Assembly (NCBI RefSeq): GCF_030068605.1 | Contig: NZ_JASJOU010000001.1 | Coordinates: 1,550,001-1,614,000, forward strand | Length of the DNA: 64,000 nucleotides | Reading direction: 5' to 3' | DNA from: Xanthocytophaga agilis | GTDB lineage: Bacteria; Bacteroidota; Bacteroidia; Cytophagales; 172606-1 | Part shown: piece after piece, positions 56,866 to 64,000 of the stretch | Position numbering within the stretch: the first letter of the stretch is position 1 | Layout: each line of letters opens with the position of its first letter | Notes under the pieces: generated by a model | Told to the model about the DNA's origin: nothing | The model's database searches: none | The model's input: only the letters and a program-made list of their open reading frames with translations | Translations under genes and position numbers: made by a program

Positions 56866-56917
56866 TTTTCACTTTATTTAGTGAAAACACGATAGGTATC
56901 ACTGTATTTGGTGAGAG
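56866..56917 (-). promoter_or_regulatory. Two dyad repeats 30 bp apart, candidate enhancer sites
   Basis: The first unit is the perfect dyad TTTTCACT-N6-AGTGAAAA (56866-56887). The second, ATCACTGTATTTGGTGAGAG (56898-56917), is a close copy that keeps TCACT-TATTT-GTGA at the same spacing. The two starts are exactly 30 bases apart, about three helical turns, and lie about 55-100 bases upstream of the -24 element. This is the usual layout for upstream activator sites of NtrC-class regulators. Confidence 0.55.
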
Positions 56918-56995
56918 TTGCTAAGAACGGATCAAACGCTAGGTCGGACGGACCGCGGCTCAAGGCATGCAGCAAATGACTAGTGTAGTAATCGG

Positions 56996-59632
56996 TTAGT
57001 GCGTGTAGTAGTCGGCTTTTGAAATGCCGAGTTTACGGATTTTGGAATGCAACGTATTGCCCGGAATGCCCAGTATGCCGGCTGCCCCGCCAACACCGGA
57101 AATCTTCCCTCCGCACCGGCGCAGCACCTGAATAATGTGCATGCGCTCAACTTCTTCCAATGGTAGATCCGATTGGGTAAGCGGAGCATTGGTGGTCGGT
57201 GTCGTTGCTTGTGGCAGGAAAAACTCACCTATCATCGGATCTGTCGTCACTAGGACCGAGCGCTCAATCAGGTGTTCAAGCTCGCGGACATTGCCCGGCC
57301 ATAAATAAGCCTGTAATTGCCGCAGTGCATTGGCTGAGAGCTTTACGGTTTTCCTGCCTGTGCTTTTGCTGAATTTGGACAGAAAGAACCCGGCAAGAGC
57401 TTCGATATCTTCGCGACGGTCACGAAGCGGCGGAAGCTTGATCGGAAATACATTCAAACGGTAGTACAAATCCAGACGGAAGCGGCCCGCCTTCACCTCC
57501 GCTTCCAGGTCGCGGTTGGTGGCGGCGATGATGCGGACATTAAGTTTGATTGTGTTTTTGCCACCGACGCGCTCCATTTCTTTTTCCTGCAGAACGCGCA
57601 ATAGCTTTACCTGCGTTTCTGGCGGCATCTCCCCGACTTCATCGAGAAACAGCGTACTCTGGTTGGCAAGCTCAAACTTGCCGATGCGCCGCTCGACGGC
57701 TCCTGTGAATGCCCCCCGTTCGTGACCGAACAGTTCGCTTTCAATCAGGCCGGCCGGCATGGCCGCGCAGTTGACCTTGATCATCAGTTTTCCTTTCCTT
57801 TCAGATGCATTGTGAATGGCCTTTGCAATCAGCTCCTTGCCCGTACCCGTCTCGCCGAGCAGCAGCACGGTGGCATTGCTTTCAGCCACCAGTGAAATGA
57901 GCCGGTAGACCTGCTGCATGGCCTGACCGCTACCCACGATCTGGTCAAAATTCGTCCTGAGCTGCTGTTTGAGATAGGCGTTTTCTTCCTCGAGCTGTTT
58001 TTTCAAAAGCAGGATCTGCTCGTTGGCCAGCACATTGGAAACCGCTGTCGAAATCTGGGCGCAGATGGCTTGTAAAAGCGGCTCACTGATCTTTTCACCA
58101 AGCATCCAGACCATGCCCAGTTTCTGGTCCCCAAGTCTCAATGCGGATGCATAGACATTGGTAAGCCCGCGCTGCTTACGCTGGATGGAAAGTTTGAGGC
58201 ATCTTGCTTCGGTGTTTTCATCGATCTCAAGCAGGATCGGCAGGTTGCTTTCAAAGACAAGCCGTACATGCTCTTCGTTGATAGACAACGAATAAAAATC
58301 CTCGTGATTGGCTATATCATCTTCCTGAAAAAACCGCTTGTCGAAAAGGTAAGGCCGTAGGGTCAACTGGTCTTCGGCAAGCAGGTACAAAACGGCAACC
58401 CGGGTTTGGAACAGGCCGTGAAGGACTCCTGAAATCACATCATCCAGCTCGGCTTTGGTCTTGACACCAGTCATCTGATTTGAAAACGTGAGCATGAGCT
58501 GCTGCTCGGACTGGCGACGGAGTATTTCTTCGTTGGCCATGATGTTGCCCATTGCGATGGCAATTTGCGAGCAGATGCCCTGTAGAATCGGAATATTGAT
58601 CCGGTCAATGCTCAGCAAAAGCAAGCCCACATTCGTATCGCCATTGCGCAAGGCAATGCCGACCATTGTCTTGAAACCCATCTGTTCCCAAAGATCCAGG
58701 TACGAGATCCGGTAGCCCCTTTGCAGCTCCCGCTGCACGTCGAAAAGAAGCGGGATGTGACTGTCCATGATCCGGTTCTGGATGCCATCACCGATCGGAA
58801 ACTTCTCAGCCAGCACCTGTTCGAGCAAATCCTTGTCAAAGCTGCAAGGGCCCGTATCGTGCAGGTAAGCGGACATGGTTATCCCGTCGGCGTTAATCTT
58901 CCGAATTACGTATCCGCCACCTGGATTGAGCTTACCAAATGCCTTCTTTACGACCAGAGCCAGGTCATCGCGGCTCCGCACCCCCGTCATGGCATTGCTG
59001 AAATCAAGCAGAAACGAATTTTCGCTCTCTTTTTGCAGAATTTGTTCGCTTCTGATGATATTGGAGATGGCAGCGGACAATTGCGGAGTGATCATCCGAA
59101 CGATGTCTCTGAACTGCCGGGGGAATCCCTCTTCCCGATCCGTGTAAACATGGAGGAATCCGATCGGCTGATCCCCGGTCCGCAGCGTTGTCATCAGCAC
59201 ATGTCCGATGCCTTTTTCGAAGTTTACCTGTAGGAATGGCGGACTTTGCGCAGCATCGGCAAAACCGGCAAGGTTAAAATCGACCGGGCCATCAGCAGCC
59301 AGCACCGACTCTATCAACGGCTCGCCAAGCGGAAAACGCGCCTTGACTATCTTTCCATACCCGGAATGGTCTTCATACCCGGAATGGTCCTTACTGGCTG
59401 CCGGGTGTTGATTGGGCAGGAACGGCGAATACGTTTGATCCTTGCAGTCGATCAGGGTAATGATCGTGTGCGTAAAAGGCATTAACGGCTTGATCCGTTC
59501 GGAGAACAAAACGATCAGATCGCGTTTCTCATGTATGTTCGCAAGATCGTTGCCCAGATCAAGAAGCAGTTGCCATTCCCTTTCAGGATTCGCATGGGTA
59601 GTGCTTCGACCGGGGTTGGAAAACGGCTTCAT
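56996..59632 (-). CDS. Sigma-54-dependent Fis-family activator with GAF domains
   Basis: An 878-residue regulator. The first 540 residues hold three GAF-like modules (about 20-190, 205-370 and 380-540) with repeated linkers such as FLLDFSNAMTGVRSRDDLAL and MLTFSNQMTGVKTKAELDDV. The AAA+ domain follows: GETGTGKELIAKAIH (Walker A), ELFGHERGAFTGAVERR with the GAFTGA loop that contacts sigma-54, and LFLDEVGEMPPETQ. A Fis-type helix-turn-helix ends the protein (GGAAGILGIPGNTLHSKIRK). There is no receiver domain, so the GAF modules are the input. A 15-base tandem repeat encodes DHSGYEDHSGYG near residue 85. Confidence 0.92.
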   Translation of the reverse strand: MKPFSNPGRSTTHANPEREWQLLLDLGNDLANIHEKRDLIVLFSERIKPLMPFTHTIITLIDCKDQTYSPFLPNQHPAASKDHSGYEDHSGYGKIVKARFPLGEPLIESVLAADGPVDFNLAGFADAAQSPPFLQVNFEKGIGHVLMTTLRTGDQPIGFLHVYTDREEGFPRQFRDIVRMITPQLSAAISNIIRSEQILQKESENSFLLDFSNAMTGVRSRDDLALVVKKAFGKLNPGGGYVIRKINADGITMSAYLHDTGPCSFDKDLLEQVLAEKFPIGDGIQNRIMDSHIPLLFDVQRELQRGYRISYLDLWEQMGFKTMVGIALRNGDTNVGLLLLSIDRINIPILQGICSQIAIAMGNIMANEEILRRQSEQQLMLTFSNQMTGVKTKAELDDVISGVLHGLFQTRVAVLYLLAEDQLTLRPYLFDKRFFQEDDIANHEDFYSLSINEEHVRLVFESNLPILLEIDENTEARCLKLSIQRKQRGLTNVYASALRLGDQKLGMVWMLGEKISEPLLQAICAQISTAVSNVLANEQILLLKKQLEEENAYLKQQLRTNFDQIVGSGQAMQQVYRLISLVAESNATVLLLGETGTGKELIAKAIHNASERKGKLMIKVNCAAMPAGLIESELFGHERGAFTGAVERRIGKFELANQSTLFLDEVGEMPPETQVKLLRVLQEKEMERVGGKNTIKLNVRIIAATNRDLEAEVKAGRFRLDLYYRLNVFPIKLPPLRDRREDIEALAGFFLSKFSKSTGRKTVKLSANALRQLQAYLWPGNVRELEHLIERSVLVTTDPMIGEFFLPQATTPTTNAPLTQSDLPLEEVERMHIIQVLRRCGGKISGVGGAAGILGIPGNTLHSKIRKLGISKADYYTH

Positions 59633-60658
59633 CTGTTAGGGACGTGTGTTGTAAAGGTAATCTGTTAGGGATGTTTTTTGCAGACACAGGGTTTTATGGT
59701 TTGCCTTGTTGTTTACATTAGGTTGGTTTTTCTCCCTTTTGCGCTTGGAAACAGGGCAATTCAAATCTGAACGCAGGCTGCATCTTCAATAGGCCTTCTT
59801 TGCATCAACGGGACAAAATTAACCTAAATGTATCAAACAACAATATAGATTCAACCTATGGATTAAATGGAAAAAACCGTTAATGACATCGAAGAAAAAT
59901 ATCCGCTGGCGACAACTTCTGAAGGGATTGCCCATCACTGACCGCTCATTTAAGTTTGTAGAATAAAGAATACAGGTAGCAAAAAAGCAATACGACTCAA
60001 AACCCATATATTTATCACCCTCTTGGAGCTCTCTCTTTCCGAAGGTGCGCGACCCGGCCGCTACAGAACGGATTTTATTATGTATTCAGGATGCTAGGGA
60101 TGAACTTGAAGAATGAACTTGTTGATTGAGCAGTAACACGCTTCTGCTGGCTTTCACGAACAAAATGGCTTACTCTCAAGAAAGGATCCGTTTACTCAGA
60201 TAGACTTACTGAGACAAAAGCCCCTATTAGGCAAGGCCTCTATTACTGTACTATTTCTAAATCAGAAGAGTAATATATCTGCCTACTTTCTTCCGCAATT
60301 TCTTTTTATTTTTAGTAGAAGTTTGAAGGCTCACAACCGTGCCATATACCCAGCCAGGATTGTATCAGTATGGTATACATTGTGAAGTTTTCTTCATCTG
60401 TAAATCAAATCTCAAAGGTTCATAAAAGGGCTTAGTACATTTTAAACTTAACCACCTGACTCGCTTAACCACCTGACTCGCTTTAGCACCTATACTTAAC
60501 TAGTATATATCTCTTATTTGTTTTATATTTATATAGGATATTTCACACCGGCTATATACATTTAGGATTTTTCTTAAGTAAATTCTGATAGCCTTTTATT
60601 CTCTACTTAAAAACAAGATCTAATAAGTTAAAAATACTTCTATTAAAGCTCTACCCCT
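59633..60658. other. Gene-poor region of about 1 kb
   Basis: This region contains a 12-base direct repeat ATCTGTTAGGGA at 59631-59642 and 59660-59671, overlapping the activator start. Base composition falls back to AT-rich after about 59800. A 46-codon open stretch near 59826-59963 has no start codon and no recognised family. A 17-base tandem repeat lies at 60448-60481. No gene could be supported. Confidence 0.5.
60448..60481. repeat. Two perfect tandem copies of a 17-base unit
   Basis: The unit TTAACCACCTGACTCGC occurs at 60448-60464 and again directly at 60465-60481. It lies about 180 bases upstream of the umuD start. It is possibly a slippage product or a doubled operator. Confidence 0.85.
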
Positions 60659-61096
60659 ATGAAAGTAGTTGACTATTTTGAGGCAGCAGAAGAATTGTTT
60701 CCAACTGCGCTCCCCTTATATGAAACGTATGTACCCATGGGGTTTCCTTCACCTGCGGAAAATTATACCGCTGCCAGCCTGGATATAGCAACGTATTTGA
60801 TCAGACGTAAAGCAACTACCTACTATATAAAAGTAGAAGGTGATAGTATGTACCCTGTTATTCACAGTGGTGCACTATTAGTAGTAGATCGCTCCCTGTA
60901 TCCAAGGGCAGGTGATATAGTGGTTGCTCTGATAAACCGGGAGCTGATGGTAAAGCGTATCCGCTATTCAGAAGAACAGATTTACCTTGTCGCTGAAAAT
61001 GAAGCGTATCCTACTGTAGCCATTACTCATTATACAGATTTTGAAGTACAGGGCGTAGTAACCTTTGCCATAAACCAATTTAGGAAGTTTGACTAG
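60659..61096 (+). CDS. umuD: UmuD-like S24 peptidase
   Basis: A 145-residue self-cleaving protein of the LexA/UmuD group. Catalytic Ser63 is in VEGDSMYPV and Lys99 in ELMVKRIR, both intact. The region before the cleavage point reads YVPMGFPSPAENY, which aligns with the Cys-Gly site of the Escherichia coli protein, here Met27-Gly28. After damage, RecA-stimulated cleavage would yield the active form that joins UmuC as polymerase V. The partner umuC 168 bases downstream is broken, so this umuD may be without a local partner. Confidence 0.92.
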   Translation: MKVVDYFEAAEELFPTALPLYETYVPMGFPSPAENYTAASLDIATYLIRRKATTYYIKVEGDSMYPVIHSGALLVVDRSLYPRAGDIVVALINRELMVKRIRYSEEQIYLVAENEAYPTVAITHYTDFEVQGVVTFAINQFRKFD

Positions 61097-61139
61097 TAAC
61101 GGTTTAACTAGTACTAAAAATTGACTAGTCCTAACTAGT
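61092..61139. promoter_or_regulatory. Cluster of four ACTAGT palindromes between umuD and umuC
   Basis: ACTAGT occurs at 61092, 61107, 61124 and 61134, four copies in 48 bases, starting inside the umuD stop region. Another lies at 60499 upstream of umuD and another at 50402, just upstream of dinB. A regulatory site for damage-response genes is possible. A simple repeat expansion is the alternative. Confidence 0.4.
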
Positions 61140-61264
61140 TGTAAATACACTACTAGATAAACAACCGTTTTCAGCTACCAATTTGGCTAGTGTCCATTTC
61201 ATTTATATACCAGCTTCGATAACAGATTATTATTCCTACACTGATTATTCTACGCTAATTAACT

Positions 61265-62191
61265 ATGATCGCACTTGTAGACTGTAACAATTTTTATTGC
61301 TCCTGTGAAACGGTCTTTCAACCCGACCTTCGGGGAAAAGCACTCGTTGTCTTGAGTAATAACGATGGAGCAGTCATAAGCAGATCTCCAGTAGCGAAAG
61401 ATATGGGAATCCGTATGGGCGTTCCTTTTTTCCAGATTCAGGATCAGGTTAAAAAAGATTAAATACAAGTTCGTTCTTCCAATTATAAGCTCTATGGTGA
61501 TATAAGTAGCAGAGTGATGAACTGCCTTGCTGAACTATGCCCTAAAATCGAAGTATATTCTATTGATGAGGCTTTTTTGGATCTATCCCTTATTCCTGCT
61601 TGTGATTTGGAATCCTTTGTAAACAGGCTTCAAACGACAATATATCAATGGACAGGCATACCCATTAGTATAGGAGTAGGACCAAGCAAATCGCTGGCCA
61701 AGGTTGCCCATAAACTAGCAAAGAAAAGCAATGGCATTTACCTGCTCGATAGTGATCAAAAAATACAGGAAGCGCTAGAGAAAACACCGATAGAAGAGGT
61801 TTGGGGAGTAGGCAGGAAATACAGTCAATGGCTAAAAGAAAATCAAATCACCAATGCCTATCAGCTGAGCAAGGCCGAAGTGGATTGGATCGGACAGCGC
61901 ATGAAAGTCGTAGGAAAACGGTTAGTATATGAACTCAGAGGCAAACCCTGTCTACCCTTGGAGCTGGGGATGAAAAAGAAAAAAGGCATTTGCACCAGTC
62001 AAAGTTTTGGTAGTATGGTCACCGAATTGGATATGTTAAAAGAAGCTCTATCTAATTTTGTAGCAAGGTGTATGGAAAAACTCCGACGGCAAAAATCGGC
62101 GGCACGTATCATTACTGTTTTTCTGCGTACTAATTCATTCCGACGCGACTTGCCTCAGCAACAACTGTGTGCGGACTCCTTTTGCGAATAA
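61265..62191 (+). pseudogene. umuC: Broken umuC (DNA polymerase V subunit)
   Basis: The reading frame begins like UmuC (MIALVDCNNFYCSCETVFQP, then NNDGAVISRSPVAKDMGI). It is stopped by one in-frame TAA at 61460-61462, in a place where homology continues uninterrupted (IQVRSSNYKLYGDISSRVM). It then runs on with the catalytic YSIDEAFLDLS, VGPSKSLAKVAHKLAK and the little finger start KKKGICTSQSFGSMV. Homology ends near TNSFRRDLPQ, about 110 residues short of a complete protein, where sequence belonging to the reverse-strand RHS remnant begins. One nonsense codon plus 3' truncation mean no functional polymerase is expected. Confidence 0.88.
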
Positions 62192-62598
62192 CGTTATATT
62201 GATCATTTTTGAATTCTGCTTTTTTCCCTGATGCAGTTTGACCGGGGTCTTTTTCAGTACCGTTCTTTGAATTTACTTGATCTGGTGCTTGATAAATCTC
62301 AAAATGCTCTTTTTGTCCGTTATCATTCGTATATGTTCCAACATCCCCTGCATGTGGAGACTCGTTGTCAGAAAGTTCTGTATAATTGTCATCTTTTGCT
62401 ATTTTGTCGTAATCTTCCGTACTCATGTTTAATGCTTGCCCACCAAAAGCGTTTCCTGTACAATCACGTGAGCAATCTTTTATTGCCTAACCCTTTTGCT
62501 CACTACCATCATACTTCACTTTAATTTCGAATTTAACTGTATTTGAGGTAGCCCTGAAAGCTTTCAATTCAGTGCCTTTATCTGTTAATACCTTTCCT
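62130..62598 (-). pseudogene. Degraded toxin tip of the second RHS remnant
   Basis: Conceptual translation continues the RHS polypeptide after a frame change near 62612 (YGVEGKVLTDKGTELKAFRA, then VKFEIKVKYDGSEQKG). It meets a stop near 62488 and resumes as RDCTGNAFGGQALNMSTEDY. The last 98 residues include SPHAGDVGTYTNDNGQKEHF, a pattern like NlpC/P60 or CHAP peptidases (a Cys in DCTGNAFG, a His in KEHFEIY). It was probably a peptidoglycan-cleaving toxin tip. Its 3' end abuts the truncated umuC. No immunity gene is visible beside it. Confidence 0.65.
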
Positions 62599-63441
62599 TC
62601 AACACCATAAATGATACACTTTCGTTACATTACCATCTTGATCTTCACGCGCATATTGAAGATGCCATCCTTCTTCACTTGTAGCAGTGAAAACAACATT
62701 TCCTTTCGGATCAGTAACTGTATTGCCATCTGGATCAACAAACCGCATTGGATTATTAAGTACAAAACTATAAGGCGAATACTCCGAATATTTATTGGCA
62801 ACAGGATCATTTACATGCCATCTACCCAGTTGCGCATCATACATTCTAGCTCCATAATCCATCCAGTTCAATCCAAACTCTTCCTGCTTTTCCTTTCCAT
62901 TATACTGAAACTTGTGATTAGGATTGCCCTGCGTTTCAATGCCTGCCAGATTCAATCCCCACGGATCGTAATGATTTTCCTGTACAATCAGATCCCTGCT
63001 ATAACTGATCTTGATATCATCAAACCAAACCGCTCTTTCACTTTCATTGGCTAGTAGAATCTGTACATAGCCATCTTCTGTGGCTACATGGGATAAGTAT
63101 AACTCTTCCCAGCCTTCTGAAGCAGCTTGCGTAATTTGGCGGATTTTACACTGTTCTCCTAGTAACTGATATTCTTTATTATAGACCAGTATTTTCAGAT
63201 AACCTATCGGTTCTGATCCTGCTTGAGGCATAGCCATATTGGCACTGATTCCGATCTGCAAGTTACCAAAAATATTCTTATTGGTTTCTGTTCCTGCTAC
63301 AGGAGTAGTGCTTATGGGAGAACCAATGAATACACCCAATAGATTGCGACCTGAGCCGGAAGACGACGACTCAAAGTAGGCAAAGGACCAAGCTACACCA
63401 GTTAGATAGCTATTTTTTCCAGTGATTTGGGGAACATACAA
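62599..63441 (-). CDS. RHS repeat-associated core fragment, truncated at both ends
   Basis: A 280-residue open frame with only a TTG at 63441 as possible start and an in-frame stop ten codons further upstream, so the large RHS shell is missing. Residues 1-150 are a beta-rich RHS segment (GRNLLGVFIGSPISTTPVAG, GYVQILLANESERAVWFDDI). The core follows ([52 protein letters not shown]). The core is nearly identical to that at 54098-55099 and lies in the same orientation 7.7 kb away. The frame ends early through a frameshift before the toxin tip, so the gene is inactive. Confidence 0.75.
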   Translation of the reverse strand: MYVPQITGKNSYLTGVAWSFAYFESSSSGSGRNLLGVFIGSPISTTPVAGTETNKNIFGNLQIGISANMAMPQAGSEPIGYLKILVYNKEYQLLGEQCKIRQITQAASEGWEELYLSHVATEDGYVQILLANESERAVWFDDIKISYSRDLIVQENHYDPWGLNLAGIETQGNPNHKFQYNGKEKQEEFGLNWMDYGARMYDAQLGRWHVNDPVANKYSEYSPYSFVLNNPMRFVDPDGNTVTDPKGNVVFTATSEEGWHLQYAREDQDGNVTKVYHLWC

Positions 63442-63839
63442 ATAAGCTGGCTTTACAATTTAGCTTACACCCTCAGATGAGTATTAGTTAAGTGAATACA
63501 CACTAAAGCAATCCTTCAAAGAAAAGAAATAAAACAGACCCCTCATGCAGCATGAGGGGTCTGTTTTAGAAACCATTCATTACAGAAACTCCTGTCTACA
63601 TATACCTTCTTGCCATTTTTATTTATATGATACCAACTTCCACGCAATGACATAAGTCATTCAAAATGTTGCTTTTATACAATTCTTATTAAGAATATAG
63701 TTTTTATCTTTATTCTTATCTGTAGTCTACATCCCAAACTATGCCTTCGATGATAGTGGAGTCAAGTGAATCATTCAGCTTACAAATTCTTAATCAGAAA
63801 AATAGCCATTGTTGCTCTCATTGAAACAACCACCTTCCT
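63442..63839. other. Intergenic region before the last gene
   Basis: This 398-base stretch carries the hairpin at 63531-63567 and the promoter region of the response regulator. No other gene or repeat was recognised. Confidence 0.45.
63531..63567. terminator. Strong bidirectional hairpin
   Basis: The arms 63531-63548 and 63550-63567 pair perfectly over 18 bases around one central base, with AAAA on one side and TTTT on the other. It can terminate transcription from either strand and marks the right limit of the RHS/umu region. Confidence 0.8.
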
Positions 63840-64000
63840 ATGAAAACCATTCTGATTATTGAAGACAACCCCAATGTATTACTGAATATAACAGAGATTC
63901 TGCAGTTGTCTACTTACCAGGTTTTGCAGGCATGTAATGGAAAAGAAGGTGTCGAACTGGCACGCACCCACAAACCGGATCTGATTATTTGTGACGTAAT
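63840..64000 (+). CDS. Response regulator receiver, cut by the window end
   Basis: From the ATG at 63840, 53 codons are visible. They show a receiver-domain start with the acidic pocket IIEDNPNVLL and the phosphoacceptor strand in PDLIICDVM. The output domain, if any, lies beyond the window. It is oriented away from the RHS region and separated from it by a strong hairpin. Confidence 0.88.
   Translation, partial: MKTILIIEDNPNVLLNITEILQLSTYQVLQACNGKEGVELARTHKPDLIICDV

Noticed and set aside
58721-59233. Forward open frame of 170 codons opposite the sigma-54 activator
   Set aside because: It lies inside the activator's coding region on the other strand. GC-rich coding DNA commonly opens antisense frames, and no family is recognisable.
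59826-59963. Stop-free stretch of 46 codons reading like a basic, Trp-rich protein piece
   Set aside because: It has a stop just upstream, no start codon, and matches no family I know. Possibly a transposase remnant, but the evidence is too thin to call.
60448-60481. Possible CRISPR-like repeat upstream of umuD
   Set aside because: Only two copies of 17 bases occur, directly adjacent and without spacers, and no cas gene is present.

Overview
The window looks like a chromosomal segment of an AT-rich Bacteroidota, most likely a Cytophagales relative. Supporting signs are LytTR/His_kinase two-component pairs, tetratricopeptide (TPR) histidine kinases, GAF kinases, ABC permease-M1 aminopeptidase fusions, RHS core fragments, absence of strong Shine-Dalgarno sites and two perfect TAnnTTTG-type -7 promoter elements. 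No tRNA, rRNA or CRISPR array was seen.

Layout. 1-7.3 kb: a TPR histidine kinase cut by the window edge, a YdeI/OmpD-associated protein, a decayed GH42 beta-galactosidase pseudogene, a type II NADH dehydrogenase and a LytTR/sensor-kinase pair. 7.5-12 kb: ABC ATPase plus a permease-peptidase fusion. 12-19.8 kb: GDPD phosphodiesterase, HD hydrolase, M3 dipeptidase lipoprotein, a repeat-bearing intergenic region, DUF4833 protein, fatty-acid hydroxylase-type enzyme and a lone receiver. 20.2-31.4 kb: one same-strand array of four large leucine-rich-repeat proteins that each carry a BRCT-like segment, a lipoprotein, a metallopeptidase/VWA-like protein and a MoxR-type AAA+ ATPase. 31.9-52.5 kb: mixed housekeeping, envelope, carbohydrate and signalling genes, including DNA polymerase IV. 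53.5-63.5 kb: an accessory region. It holds an RHS-tip toxin with a candidate lipoprotein immunity gene, a visibly GC-richer island (sigma-54 activator, NmrA-like reductase, membrane protein), umuD, a broken umuC and a second, decayed RHS tip. The window ends inside a response regulator.

The strongest candidate for an undescribed system is the 20.2-31.4 kb array. The MoxR ATPase and the metallopeptidase/VWA protein fit the known AAA+/VWA remodelling pairing. The four paralogous LRR/BRCT-like proteins, each with the same central helical block, look like interchangeable recognition or adaptor subunits. A promoter -7 element lies just before the first gene and a long hairpin lies just after the last, so the array is probably one transcription unit. 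Its biological role cannot be read from sequence.

The second notable unit is the foreign island. Its regulator is a GAF/AAA+/Fis sigma-54 activator, and the gene downstream is preceded by a -24/-12 type promoter plus two dyad repeats exactly 30 bp apart. The pieces of an enhancer-dependent circuit therefore appear to have travelled together.
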